Source of the DNA: Saccharibacillus qingshengii
Lineage (GTDB): Bacteria; Bacillota; Bacilli; Paenibacillales; Paenibacillaceae
Length of the DNA stretch: 64,000 nt
Reading direction: 5' to 3'
NCBI RefSeq assembly: GCF_013185195.1
Contig: NZ_JAAZWC010000027.1
Coordinates: 1 to 64,000 of the forward strand
Below, one piece after another: positions 7,914-17,266 of this stretch. The stretch's first letter is position 1; each line of letters opens with the position of its first letter. The notes beneath the pieces were generated by a model. The model did not search any database and was not told where the DNA came from. It saw nothing but the letters and a program-made list of their open reading frames with translations. Made by a program: the position numbers and the translations under genes.

Positions 7914-8764
7914 AGCAATTTCCTCCGTAGGTAAGTACTGGCGTAATCGATCAAGAGGACGATTACAAGCGTAAGAAGAATAATGATCGATGCGCGGTCA
8001 TAACGCAGCGAGTTCAGCTGCTGATCCAGATGCAGACCGATACCACCGGCGCCGACGAAGCCGAGTACGGCAGCCGCCCGTACATTGACTTCGAACGCGT
8101 ACAGCACATACGAGAAGAAGTAAGGCAGCGCCTGCGGAATTACGCCGAATACGATCAGTTGAATTTTGTTGGCGCCTACGGAAGTCATCGCTTCAAGCGG
8201 ACCCGGATCGATCGCTTCGATCGCTTCGTACGTCAATTTGGCTACAAGGCCAAACGAGAAGAAAACGAGTGCGAGCATACCGGCGAATGCGCCGATGCCG
8301 AATACGGCAACGAAGATCGCAGCGAACAGCAGATCGGGAATGGTCCGAACCAGGTTCAACACCATGCGCACCGGAATGCTGACGATTTTTTTCGGAATGA
8401 CATTGGTTGCGGCCAGCAGGGCGACCGGAACGGCCAGGATCGATCCGATCACGGTCGCCGCAATCGCGATTTGTACCGTTTCGATCATCGGTTCCCAGAT
8501 ATCTTCGGCATAGCTCCAATCCGGTCGGACCATTTCGCCCAGAATCCGGTTTACGTTGTCTCGCGCGTTGGCGCTGAACAAATCAAAGAAATTCGCATCG
8601 ACCTGATAGAAACAGGCGATCAGTACGATAAGGAACAGCAGCCAGGTAAGAAGCGCCTTGTAGCGCTGAGGGCCTTTCGAGTCCAGAGTCGGCGCCGGTT
8701 TTTTGGAAGGCGGAGGAGGCGGTGCGCCCACTTCCGCCGATTCCGGCGTAGGAGCAGGCGTCAT
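7910..8764 (-). CDS. phnE: Phosphonate-type ABC transporter permease 1
   Basis: This 284-residue permease begins with a cytoplasmic, Pro-rich tail of about 35 residues ([18 protein letters not shown]), followed by about six transmembrane segments and an EAA loop ([20 protein letters not shown] near 190-210). The Pro-rich tail is not part of the core permease fold. The gene overlaps phnC upstream and the second permease downstream by 4 bases each, so translation is coupled along the operon. Confidence 0.93.
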   Translation of the reverse strand: MTPAPTPESAEVGAPPPPPSKKPAPTLDSKGPQRYKALLTWLLFLIVLIACFYQVDANFFDLFSANARDNVNRILGEMVRPDWSYAEDIWEPMIETVQIAIAATVIGSILAVPVALLAATNVIPKKIVSIPVRMVLNLVRTIPDLLFAAIFVAVFGIGAFAGMLALVFFSFGLVAKLTYEAIEAIDPGPLEAMTSVGANKIQLIVFGVIPQALPYFFSYVLYAFEVNVRAAAVLGFVGAGGIGLHLDQQLNSLRYDRASIIILLTLVIVLLIDYASTYLRRKLL

Positions 8765-9555
8765 ACGGTCACGCCTCCTTTTGCAGCCTCGGCCGCCAGC
8801 AGCTCGTCTTCATGGATCGGACGGCCGTAAATCTCGGCAAACTTGGCATCGGTCGCTTCGGAGACGGGACCGTCGAATACGACTTCGCCGGCACGCAGAC
8901 CGATGATGCGGGTTGCATATTCACGTGCCAGATCGATAAAGTGCAGGTTGACGATCGTGGTGATCTTCAGTTCGCGGTTGATCCGCTGCAGATCGTCCAT
9001 GACTTGGCGGGTCGTCAGCGGATCCAGCGACGCGACCGGTTCGTCGGCCAGAATGACTTTGGGTTTCTGCGCCAGAGCGCGGGCGATCGAGACGCGCTGC
9101 TGCTGGCCGCCGGAGAGCTGATCGGCGCGGATATACGCTTTCTCGCGAATATTGACGCGGCTGAGCGCGTCCAGTGCAATCTCGGTGTCTTCTTTTGGGA
9201 AGTAGCCGAACATGGTGCTGAACGTGGAGTGATAGCCGACGCGGCCCGACAGCACGTTCCGCAGAACGGTTGCGCGCTTGACCAGGTTGAAGCTCTGGAA
9301 GATCATGCCGATATCACGGCGGATCCGGCGCAGCTGCTTGCCGCCCGCCCGGGTTACCGACTTGCCGTCGATCGTAATCTCGCCGGAACTGATATCGTGC
9401 AGACGGTTGATCGAACGCAGCAGCGTCGATTTGCCGGCACCCGACAGACCGACGATCACGACAAATTCGCCCTCGTTGATCTTCAGGTTAATATTGTTGA
9501 GGCCGATCGTGCCGTTGGGATACTGCTTGACTACATTTTTGAATTCAATCATCAT
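8761..9555 (-). CDS. phnC: Phosphonate-type ABC transporter ATPase
   Basis: This 264-residue ABC ATPase energises the import. Walker A is GLSGAGKST (residues about 38-46), the ABC signature is LSGGQQQR near 144-151 and Walker B is VILADEP near 165-171. Phosphonate family traits include the long insert with [12 protein letters not shown]. It begins with two ATG codons after GGAGAAAGCGGG. An inverted repeat in the 198-bp gap to phnD probably lowers expression of phnC-E-E relative to phnD. Confidence 0.95.
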   Translation of the reverse strand: MMIEFKNVVKQYPNGTIGLNNINLKINEGEFVVIVGLSGAGKSTLLRSINRLHDISSGEITIDGKSVTRAGGKQLRRIRRDIGMIFQSFNLVKRATVLRNVLSGRVGYHSTFSTMFGYFPKEDTEIALDALSRVNIREKAYIRADQLSGGQQQRVSIARALAQKPKVILADEPVASLDPLTTRQVMDDLQRINRELKITTIVNLHFIDLAREYATRIIGLRAGEVVFDGPVSEATDAKFAEIYGRPIHEDELLAAEAAKGGVTV

Positions 9556-9632
9556 TGCCCGCTTTCTCCGATTTCGATCTTCTGACCCGCAGAAGCGAAC
9601 CGGTTGAATTTACGCGTGCTCCAAACGCCGCA

Positions 9633-9671
9633 CAGCGCCGCTTGCGGCTGTGAAAACCGCAAGCGGCGCTG
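9633..9671 (-). repeat. Inverted repeat between phnD and phnC
   Basis: A perfect 15-bp stem (CAGCGCCGCTTGCGG / CCGCAAGCGGCGCTG) has a 9-base loop and no T-run. In the phn mRNA it would sit behind phnD, where such hairpins stabilise the 5' segment or partly stop transcription, giving more binding protein than transporter. Confidence 0.75.
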
Positions 9672-9753
9672 CATGGAGAACCCGGATGAACGCGTTCAAA
9701 TCGATTTTACCGAAAGTATACCATAGTGCCGATGAAGCGGTGAAGACTTAAAC

Positions 9754-10710
9754 CTATTCGATCTTTTGGCCGACGGCTTCTGCGGATTCGCGAACAATCT
9801 TGAAGTTGGCGTCGTCGCCTTTTACGTAACCTACGTGTGTGTACACGTCGTTGATGATTTTTTGACCTTCCGGATCTTCACCCAGTGCGATGAAGGCGTC
9901 GGAGATTTTCGTTTTCCATTCGTCCGTCATGTCGCTGCGTACGCTGACGGTATCGTTCGGAATCGGGTCGGTCGAGAACAGGATTTCCGTTTTGTCGAAT
10001 ACGTCCGGCACGTCGCCTTTGACTGTGTTGCGGGCATCCTGGAAGACGGCAACCGCGTCAACTTGTCCGTTCAGCAGAGCCAGTACCGCTTGGTCGTGAC
10101 CTTTGAGCGTTACGCCTTCGACGTCTTTGCCCGGATCAAGACCTTCTTTGATCATGGCTGCTGCAGGGAATACGTAACCGGCGGAAGACGTTACATCCTG
10201 CCAGCCCATTTTCTTGCCTTTCAGATCTTCCAGCGTTTTGATTCCGGAATCTTTTTTCACGAGGATCAGGGACTTATAGAAGTCGACTTTCTCTTCGGTT
10301 GGTGCGCCGGTTGCTTCTTCAACGCCGTAACGTTGGGCTTGCAGCAGCAGGTCGGCCGATTTTCTTACATCGTGAGCCAGTACGTAAGCGTTTGGAGGCA
10401 GGAAGCCTACATCGACTTGTTTCGCGGACATGGCTTCGATGATCGTATTATAGTTGGGAGAGACGCTGACTTTTACGGGAATGCCCAATTTGTCGCCGAG
10501 CAGTTTTTCAAGCGGTTTTGCTTTGGCTTCCAGCGTCTCCGCGTTTTGCGAAGGAACGAATTGTACGGTGAGTTCTTTTGGCGCGTAGCCTTCTGCCGTC
10601 TTGCCTTCGTCGGTGGATGTGCCGCCCGAAGCGTTATTGCTGCTTCCGCATGCTGCCAGGCTCGCCGTAATTGCTACAGACATGCAGATCGTAAGTACTT
10701 TTTTGAACAA
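9754..10710 (-). CDS. phnD: Phosphonate-type substrate-binding lipoprotein
   Basis: This 318-residue extracytoplasmic binding protein has a signal peptide ending in a lipobox (ASLAAC, Cys about residue 21), followed by a Ser/Asn/Gly-rich linker. It shows PhnD-family features: ELTVQFVPSQNAETLEAKAK near 48, VDVGFLPPNAYVLAH near 114 and an SAGYVFP loop near 177. The start is TTG at 10710, preceded by GAGGGGGA at 8-9 bases. It is the first gene of the operon, and a Pho-box-like array lies 96-134 bases upstream. Confidence 0.93.
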   Translation of the reverse strand: MFKKVLTICMSVAITASLAACGSSNNASGGTSTDEGKTAEGYAPKELTVQFVPSQNAETLEAKAKPLEKLLGDKLGIPVKVSVSPNYNTIIEAMSAKQVDVGFLPPNAYVLAHDVRKSADLLLQAQRYGVEEATGAPTEEKVDFYKSLILVKKDSGIKTLEDLKGKKMGWQDVTSSAGYVFPAAAMIKEGLDPGKDVEGVTLKGHDQAVLALLNGQVDAVAVFQDARNTVKGDVPDVFDKTEILFSTDPIPNDTVSVRSDMTDEWKTKISDAFIALGEDPEGQKIINDVYTHVGYVKGDDANFKIVRESAEAVGQKIE

Positions 10711-10805
10711 AATCTTTTCCCCCTCAGGTTTGGTTGGTTATGTGTGTTGCATGCTCGCGGCTCGAAGCCGACAAACAGAAGTGTACCAGCATTTTCCTCG
10801 GGATG

Positions 10806-10844
10806 AGTAAAGTTGGAACGCGATTTTTGTTAAAACCATGTAAA
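10806..10844 (-). promoter_or_regulatory. Pho-box-like PhoP binding array for phn operon
   Basis: On the minus strand TTTACA (10844-10839), TTAACA (10833-10828) and TTTACT (10811-10806) lie at exact 11-bp multiples. The third slot is degenerate (CGCGTT). B. subtilis PhoP binds TT(A/T/C)ACA repeats with this spacing. A TACACT that could be the -10 element lies about 20 bases further down. The rest of 10711-11134 contains no gene. Confidence 0.5.
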
Positions 10845-11134
10845 ACCGAAAGCCGTCCCTTGCGAAAAACACGCCGAAGTGTCATCCTATTCAAGCCGGG
10901 AAAATGGGAAACGCTTTGTCTGACAGCTCAAATAAGCGAACGATCAAGCATCCAATGTTAGTTAATGTTTTGCTTTTTCTTTAACTACCACCGGTAAATA
11001 AAGCTTCACCAAAGATAATATCACAAAAAACGAAAATTGCACGGGTTTTATCTGAAAAAGTCACGGTAAAAATTTCAAAAAATATCCAAACGAAAAACCG
11101 TGGAATGAAATCTTACATACTGGAGGAGAGTAAA

Positions 11135-13015
11135 CTGAGTATTAAAGCGAGCCTCAGAGTGCTTGAAACGACGGACCTGCATGTTCATATGATGAATTAT
11201 GATTATTACGGAGATCGTCCCGTGCTGGACTACGGATTCGCGCAGACGGCAGCCCTGATTCGCCAGGCGAGAGCGGAGTGCAGAAACGTGCTGCTGTTCG
11301 ATAACGGCGATCTGCTGCAGGGCAATCCCATGGGGGATTATGTGGCGTCCGGCGGCATTCTGGACCGGACCGGGCGGATCCATCCGGTGTACGAAGCGAT
11401 GAATAGTCTCGGCTACGATGCGGCGACGCTCGGCAACCACGAATTCAATTACGGGCTGGAGTATCTGGGGCAGGCACTGAAAGGTTCGGCTTTTCCCTAT
11501 ACGAACGCCAACTTGTATCTGGACGGGGAAGAAGGAGTGAATAGTCCGCATTATCTGCCGCCGTATCTGCTGCTCGAACGCACCATCGAAGACGAGCAGG
11601 GCGGCGTTCATCCGATCAAGATCGGAGTGATCGGCCTTGTGACTCCGCAGATCATGAACTGGGACAAAGCCAATCTGGAAGGCCGTCTGAAAGCGAAAGA
11701 TATGGTGGAATCGGCCAAAACGTTCGTACCGAAGCTCAAAGCGCAAGGAGCGGATCTGGTGATCCTGCTCGCCCACTGCGGTTATGAAGAAGTGGAAGAA
11801 GCGCCGATGACGGAAAATGCGGTGCTTCATCTGAGCCGGGTTCCGGACATCGACGTTATTTTGTTCGGGCATGCGCACAAAGTTTTTCCGGGACCGGCTT
11901 TTGCGGGCAAAGAAGGGGTCGATCCGGTTCAGGGCACGATCAACGGGATTCCGGCGGTCGAAGCGGGGTATGCGGGCGACCATCTCGGCGTCGTTGATCT
12001 GGAACTGGAATGGACCGGCGGCAGCTGGAACGTGACCAAGGGCCGCGCCGAAGCGCGTCCGGTCTACGATGCGACCGCAGCGGCGGCACGGGTGCGGACA
12101 GACGAACAGGTGGCGGATTCGCTGAGCGAAGCGCATGCGGGCACGCTGTCCTATATCCGCACCGCCGTCGGCGAGTCGACGGAGCCGATCGACAGTTTCT
12201 TCGCGCTGGTCTCGGACAGCGCTTCGGTGCAGATCGTCAACGACGCGCAGCGCTGGTATTTGCAGCAAGAAATGCGGGGTACGCCGTATGAAGGACTTCC
12301 GGTGCTGGCGGCCGGCGCGCCGTTCAAGACGGGAGGACGCTACGGTCCGGCGTATTATACGAATATTCCGGCGGGGCCGCTTGCAGTCAAGCATATCGCC
12401 GATCTCTACAACTATCCCAATACCCTGTGCGCCCTGCTGCTGACCGGAGCGGAGATCAGGGAATGGCTGGAATGGGCCGCGGGTCTGTTTCTTCGGATCG
12501 ATCCGCAGGGCGGGGACGGTCAGAGTCTGATCGATCCGGATTTCCCGTCGTTCAACTTCGATATTATCGACGGGGTTTCGTATACGATCGATATCTCGCA
12601 GCCGGCCAAGTACTCGGCTTCCTGCGAGCTGCTGCACGCGGAAGCTTCGCGGATCGGCGATCTTCGCTTCGAAGGACGTCTTGTGGGAGCGGATGAACGC
12701 TTCGTGATTGCGACCAATAACTATCGGGCATTCTCCACGCCGGTCGCCAATCCCGACGGACAGCGGATCATCCTCGCTTCGCCGGACGAGAATCGGCAGA
12801 TTCTGACCGATTATATCCGCAGCTCCGCTTCTCTGGCGCCGACGGCGGATCACAATTGGAAGCTGACCGGCGTGCCGGCCGGATTGAAAGTCCAGCTGCT
12901 TTCGTCGCCGGACGCACGCGCAAACGGACTGCCTTCGGGGATTGTTTTCGCCGGTATGGCGGACGGGGGCTTCGCCCGCTTTGACGTCGAAGTGTCCGCC
13001 CTGGGCGGGAGATAA
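11135..13015 (+). CDS. 5'-nucleotidase / cyclic nucleotide phosphodiesterase family
   Basis: The protein, about 626 residues, has an N-terminal calcineurin-like metallophosphatase domain followed by a 5'-nucleotidase C-terminal domain. Metal motifs visible: ETTDLHVHMMNYDY, FDNGDLLQGNP, LGNHEFNYGLEYL, LLAHCGYE and FGHAHK. The C-terminal substrate region has NDAQRWY and a GGRYGPAYYTN stretch. Homologous CpdB/YfkN enzymes are exported, but no signal peptide is visible here, so it is probably cytoplasmic. I chose CTG at 11135 as start: GGAGGAG lies 6 bases upstream, whereas the ATG at 11105 has no ribosome site and would be translated through that ribosome site. A bidirectional terminator follows. 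Confidence 0.88.
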   Translation: MSIKASLRVLETTDLHVHMMNYDYYGDRPVLDYGFAQTAALIRQARAECRNVLLFDNGDLLQGNPMGDYVASGGILDRTGRIHPVYEAMNSLGYDAATLGNHEFNYGLEYLGQALKGSAFPYTNANLYLDGEEGVNSPHYLPPYLLLERTIEDEQGGVHPIKIGVIGLVTPQIMNWDKANLEGRLKAKDMVESAKTFVPKLKAQGADLVILLAHCGYEEVEEAPMTENAVLHLSRVPDIDVILFGHAHKVFPGPAFAGKEGVDPVQGTINGIPAVEAGYAGDHLGVVDLELEWTGGSWNVTKGRAEARPVYDATAAAARVRTDEQVADSLSEAHAGTLSYIRTAVGESTEPIDSFFALVSDSASVQIVNDAQRWYLQQEMRGTPYEGLPVLAAGAPFKTGGRYGPAYYTNIPAGPLAVKHIADLYNYPNTLCALLLTGAEIREWLEWAAGLFLRIDPQGGDGQSLIDPDFPSFNFDIIDGVSYTIDISQPAKYSASCELLHAEASRIGDLRFEGRLVGADERFVIATNNYRAFSTPVANPDGQRIILASPDENRQILTDYIRSSASLAPTADHNWKLTGVPAGLKVQLLSSPDARANGLPSGIVFAGMADGGFARFDVEVSALGGR

Positions 13016-13054
13016 CCTACGCCCCTCCCGATTCCATAGATCGCCCGACAACTG

Positions 13055-13098
13055 AAAAAGAGCCCGTTTCGCAAAATCGCGAAACGGGCTCTTTTTTT
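13055..13098. terminator. Bidirectional terminator
   Basis: AAAAAGAGCCCGTTTCGC and its complement surround a short AAAAT loop and end in a T-run. It serves both the phosphoesterase gene and the convergent apbE gene. Confidence 0.92.
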
Positions 13099-13165
13099 GG
13101 GCTGGACAGGAACGGCGTATGCCTGTGAATGGAACAGAGAATTCGCAGCCGGACGAGAAAAGCGT

Positions 13166-14248
13166 TTACTCGTCCGCCATCCGGTAAATGGCGGAACTGA
13201 GCTTGATGCGTTCTTTGAGTCCGCTGGTCGCATGGATTTGGTTATCGTCCATAATGAAAAAGGCTTCCACACCGGGCTGCTGCTCGATATAGGCCATCCC
13301 GTCTTCGAGTCCCATCACAAAAGCGGCGGTGGACAGGGCATCGGCATCCGTCGCTTTGTCGCTGACAATCGTGATACTTTTCAGGCCGTTCTGGGTCGGA
13401 TAACCGGTACGCGGATCCAGAATATGGTGATAGCGCACCCCGTCTTGGATAAAGAAGCGTTCATACACGCCCGACGAATCGATGGTCTCGTCATTGATCT
13501 GGATCGTGCCGAGCTGGCTGCCCCGATTCTTGTCCGGGTCCTGCAGACCGACATTCCAATCCGCGCCGCCCGGTTTGCCGCCGACGGCTATGATGCTGCT
13601 GCCGCCGAGGTTGATCAATGCGCTGTCCAGCTGGTGGTCATGCAGATAAGCGGACACCTGGTCGGCCGCATACCCTTTGCCGATCGAACCCAGGTCGAGG
13701 ACCATGCCCTTTTTTTCAAGTTTGATCGTGCGGTTGGCTTCATCGAGCGTTACGCTGCGGTAGTCCGTCAGGCTGCGCGCTTTGCCCAGATCGGTCTTGG
13801 CAGGAACCTGGGCGCCTTCGTGACCGATATCCCACAGATTGATCAGCGGACCGATCGACGGATCGATCAGTCCACCGGTATCTTTCGCATAGGCTAGAGC
13901 CATTTTGACAACATCATAAGTTCCCTGGGAGACCTTGACCGCTGATTTTCCGGCTTCGGCGTTCACTTTGTACAGATCGCTTTTTTCGTTCGTCCGGCTG
14001 AGCTCCAGATCGATTCTGCCGAGCAGGTCGCGAATTTCGTCTATATGCTGTTCGGTCGCTTTTTCGTCGTAGATTTTGATCGTCGCTACCGTATCGTATA
14101 CGTAAAAAGTCGCCGACAAAGGTTGAGCCTGTTCGGTTTGCGCCGCTTGGGCCGTCTTGGCCGGCTCTTGGCCGCACCCGCTTAATGCCGTAGTGAGAAG
14201 CACAGCGGCAGCCGCCATTTTTATCATTTTTCCCGTAGATTTTCGCAT
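13166..14248 (-). CDS. apbE: FAD:protein FMN transferase (ApbE), lipoprotein
   Basis: ApbE attaches FMN covalently to Thr of extracytoplasmic flavoproteins, using FAD and Mg2+. The 360-residue protein has a signal peptide with lipobox LSGC, then family motifs DPSIGPLINLWDIG, LDLGSIGKGYAAD and the metal loop TDADALSTAAFVMG near the C terminus. ATG at 14248 is preferred over the TTG at 14254 because GACGGTGA then sits 7 bases away. It is monocistronic; no NQR/RNF or other flavinylated partner is nearby. Confidence 0.93.
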   Translation of the reverse strand: MRKSTGKMIKMAAAAVLLTTALSGCGQEPAKTAQAAQTEQAQPLSATFYVYDTVATIKIYDEKATEQHIDEIRDLLGRIDLELSRTNEKSDLYKVNAEAGKSAVKVSQGTYDVVKMALAYAKDTGGLIDPSIGPLINLWDIGHEGAQVPAKTDLGKARSLTDYRSVTLDEANRTIKLEKKGMVLDLGSIGKGYAADQVSAYLHDHQLDSALINLGGSSIIAVGGKPGGADWNVGLQDPDKNRGSQLGTIQINDETIDSSGVYERFFIQDGVRYHHILDPRTGYPTQNGLKSITIVSDKATDADALSTAAFVMGLEDGMAYIEQQPGVEAFFIMDDNQIHATSGLKERIKLSSAIYRMADE

Positions 14249-14363
14249 CTTCAAGTCACCGTCCTGTCAGAATGGGCTTTCACCCTTCTGTCTTTTCGAC
14301 AAAGGTTTGTGAAACGCCTCACATTCATCATACTCCAGGCAGCGATCCAAAAGAGAACGGAAA

Positions 14364-15935
14364 TTAGTCAAATTTTTGATTATTTTTGATGGAAAGTTCT
14401 TTTTCCCCTGCGGCTGCGGCATCCAGCATGGCTTTGTAATCGGCGATCATGCGCTTCTCGCGTTTTTTGATTTCCCGGTCTTCTTCGGACAGCGCTTTGT
14501 GGAGCGAGACGCACATGCCGATCATAATAATGGCGAAAGGCAGGGCAACCACAATGGAAGCGGTCTGCAGGGCAGTCAAGCCGCCGCTGATCAGCAGGAC
14601 GACTGCGATCGACGATTGCACGAGGCCCCAGGTAATCTTGATTTTTGAAGAAGGGTTGAGGTTGCCGTTGGAAGACAGCATACCCAGTACAAACGTAGCG
14701 GAATCCGCCGAAGTAATAAAGAACATGGCGATTAACAGCAGCGCGATTACAGCGGCAATAGATCCCAGAGGAAGGTTTTGCAGCATCAGGAACAGCGCGG
14801 AAGTAACGTCTTCCTTAACCGCTTCGGCAAGGCCGCTGTTTTGGAAGCGCTCGGAGTAAATGCCCGAACCGCCGAATACGGCGAACCAGAAACAGCCGAA
14901 CAGGCTGGGAACGAGCAGAACCCCCAGAACGAACTGGCGAATCGTGCGTCCCCGAGATACACGGGCGATAAAGGTACCGACAAACGGTGCCCAGGAAATC
15001 CACCAGGCCCAGTAAAACAGTGTCCAAGCCGCGACCCAGGTGCTGTCGGAGAACGGCGTCATACGCAGGCTCATCTGGATCAGATTTTGTACGTAGCCTC
15101 CAAGTGTAACGGTGAAAGTATCGAAAATGAAAGCGGTAGGGCCAACGAACAAAACGAACAGCATGAGAACGACAGCGACAATCAGGTTCACATTGCTCAA
15201 AATGCGTATGCCTTTGTCCAGTCCGGTCGTCGAAGAGATCAGGTACAATACGGTCACAACCGCGATAATAAGCACCTGAACGACGGTAGTGCTGGCATAA
15301 CCGAATATTTGCTGGATTCCTCCTGCGATCTGCAGCGTGCCCAAGCCGAGCGACGTCGCCACGCCAAAAGCGGTTGCGATGACGGCGAGCACATCGATGG
15401 TCTTGCCGATCGGCCCATTGACCCGGTCGCCGAGCAGAGGAACGAATGTGGAACTGATTAGTCCTTTGTAGCCTTTTCTAAACTGGAAGTAAGCGAGTGC
15501 GAGAGAGATGACCGAGTAGATCGCCCACGGATGCAGTCCCCAATGGAAAAAGGAATAACGCATCGCGATTCGTGCCGCCTGCGCGGTACCGGGCTCCGTA
15601 TCTTCCGGCGGGTCGATATAATGGGACACCGGCTCGGCAACCCCCCAGAACACCAAACCGATCCCCATGCCTGCGCTAAACAGCATGGCAAACCAAGAGG
15701 TTGTCGAGTATTCGGGCTCATCTTCGTCTTTGCCCAACTTGATGCGGCCAAAACGGCTGAACGCCAGATAGAGGGCAAAAATCAAAAACCCGAAAGCGGA
15801 AAGCAGATAAAACCAGCCGAATTTTTCCGTGGAAAAATCCAAAGCCATCTGCGCAGAGCTTCCCAACTGATCGGGAAACAGAGCGCCCCATAAGACAAAA
15901 GCAAGAATAATCGCCAAAGCGACGGCGAAAACCAT
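14364..15935 (-). CDS. BCCT family betaine/choline/carnitine transporter
   Basis: This membrane transporter of about 523 residues has 12 hydrophobic segments. It takes up glycine betaine or a related trimethylammonium compound with Na+, for osmoprotection. Signatures are GMGIGLVFWGVAEPVSHY near residues 98-115 and the Trp-rich segment FYWAWWISWAPFVGTFIAR near 308-326. The longer open frame to 16118 overlaps the next gene and lacks a membrane start, so I use ATG at 15935, which has AAGGGG 8 bases upstream and begins directly with a transmembrane segment (MVFAVALAII). Confidence 0.93.
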   Translation of the reverse strand: MVFAVALAIILAFVLWGALFPDQLGSSAQMALDFSTEKFGWFYLLSAFGFLIFALYLAFSRFGRIKLGKDEDEPEYSTTSWFAMLFSAGMGIGLVFWGVAEPVSHYIDPPEDTEPGTAQAARIAMRYSFFHWGLHPWAIYSVISLALAYFQFRKGYKGLISSTFVPLLGDRVNGPIGKTIDVLAVIATAFGVATSLGLGTLQIAGGIQQIFGYASTTVVQVLIIAVVTVLYLISSTTGLDKGIRILSNVNLIVAVVLMLFVLFVGPTAFIFDTFTVTLGGYVQNLIQMSLRMTPFSDSTWVAAWTLFYWAWWISWAPFVGTFIARVSRGRTIRQFVLGVLLVPSLFGCFWFAVFGGSGIYSERFQNSGLAEAVKEDVTSALFLMLQNLPLGSIAAVIALLLIAMFFITSADSATFVLGMLSSNGNLNPSSKIKITWGLVQSSIAVVLLISGGLTALQTASIVVALPFAIIMIGMCVSLHKALSEEDREIKKREKRMIADYKAMLDAAAAGEKELSIKNNQKFD

Positions 15936-16024
15936 AAATTCAACCCCTTCCCGAGTATGTATTCCCAATCGAGCATCGACCGAGCAGGCCTGCTGACAGT
16001 GATTTACCCAGCAAGGAGACAAAC

Positions 16025-16050
16025 GAAAAAAAAGCCGATCAGAGATCGGC
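16025..16050 (-). terminator. Terminator overlapping the stop of the oxidoreductase gene
   Basis: On the minus strand GCCGATC-tct-GATCGGC is followed by eight T. The stop codon of the oxidoreductase gene (16039-16041) lies within the hairpin. Confidence 0.75.
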
Positions 16051-17022
16051 GGCGTAGACAAGTCCGAACTGTCGGCGGGCTTCTTCCATGACTTCGGCAG
16101 CGGCGAGCGAACAGTCACGCGAATTGACGGAGGATTCGGAAGCGCCCGAGCGAATCACGTCGACGAATTCCTGGATTTCGTAACTCATGACCGGCTTGCC
16201 GGCCGGCTCGCTGATATCTTCGATACTGCCGTCGCGGTAGCGGATCTGCACGCTGCCCGGCTCACTGATCTTGTCGATCAGAATGCTGCCGAGTTCTCCT
16301 TGAATCTCCGAGGGTACGAGCGAATCGGTGATTTTGGAGAACATCACGACCGCATCCATATCCGCATAGCGGGCCAGGAGGCTGCCTTCGCCGTCTACCC
16401 CGGATTCCAGCATATAGGCATTTGCTTTGACTTCCTGCGGCCGGCCGAACAGCAGCACCATCGGATAGATACAGTACAGGCCCAGATCCATCAGCGCTCC
16501 GTTGGAGAACTCCGGTCGGAACGCATTGAGCACCATGCCTTCCTTGTAGGCGTCGTAGCGGGAAGAATACTGGCCGTAGTTGGCGAAATAACGCCGGATC
16601 GGCCCGATCTTGTGCAGATTCTCCCGCAGCAGGGCAAAGGAAGGAAGCAGCGTCGTCTTGACTGCTTCCATCAGCACGGCACCGCCTTCTTCGGCGGCCG
16701 CGAACATCTCGCGGACTTCGCGGCTGTTGGAAGCCATCGGTTTCTCGCACAGGACATGCTTGCCGTTCTTGAGAAACAAGATGGCCTGCTCCGCATGCAG
16801 AGAGTTGGGGCTCGCGATATAGACGGCGTCGATCCGGTCGGAAACGGCCATTTCATCCAGGTCCGTAAACGTAGCTCTGATCCCGTAACGGTCCGCGAAT
16901 TCCCGCGCGCGTCCTTCGGTCCGCGAGTAGACCGCGGCCAGTGCAAGCCCATCCGCCTGCTGCGCCGCGTCGATAAAGCGTTCCGTAATAAAATTCGTGC
17001 CGATCATCCCGAATCGAATCAT
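16039..17022 (-). CDS. Gfo/Idh/MocA family oxidoreductase
   Basis: This NAD(P)-dependent sugar or polyol dehydrogenase-like enzyme has 327 residues. The N-terminal Rossmann fold begins IRFGMIGTNFITERFI (a variant of GxGxxG with TN), followed by YIASPNSLHAEQA near 77 and the conserved CEKPMASN near 96-103, in which Lys-Pro marks the family. The C-terminal domain is the GFO/IDH/MocA beta-sheet domain. ATG at 17022 is preferred over the longer frame because GGGAG precedes it and the Rossmann fold starts immediately. The substrate is unknown; neighbours give no clue. Confidence 0.9.
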   Translation of the reverse strand: MIRFGMIGTNFITERFIDAAQQADGLALAAVYSRTEGRAREFADRYGIRATFTDLDEMAVSDRIDAVYIASPNSLHAEQAILFLKNGKHVLCEKPMASNSREVREMFAAAEEGGAVLMEAVKTTLLPSFALLRENLHKIGPIRRYFANYGQYSSRYDAYKEGMVLNAFRPEFSNGALMDLGLYCIYPMVLLFGRPQEVKANAYMLESGVDGEGSLLARYADMDAVVMFSKITDSLVPSEIQGELGSILIDKISEPGSVQIRYRDGSIEDISEPAGKPVMSYEIQEFVDVIRSGASESSVNSRDCSLAAAEVMEEARRQFGLVYAADL

Positions 17023-17266
17023 GAAGTAATCCACTCCCAGCTCATGTATTGAAGATACCGTTAACATTCCCGTTTATCATAACATGGACCGCCCGGTTCG
17101 CTTCAACTTTTTTTGATTTCGCTTCTGGCGGAGCGCATGGACAAAAAAATGAAAAAGTTCCCGGAATTTCGACGATCCGGCGCTTGGCCGGCGGCGGCTC
17201 GGGTAATAGGTCCAAGAATAAGGAAACGCTTCTGCGTTTCCGCAAGCCGGAAAGGAGCTGGAAACC

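Noticed and set aside
14364-16118. Longer N terminus of the BCCT transporter (61 extra residues)
   Set aside because: It overlaps the oxidoreductase gene and its terminator and has no ribosome site; ATG 15935 fits the family.
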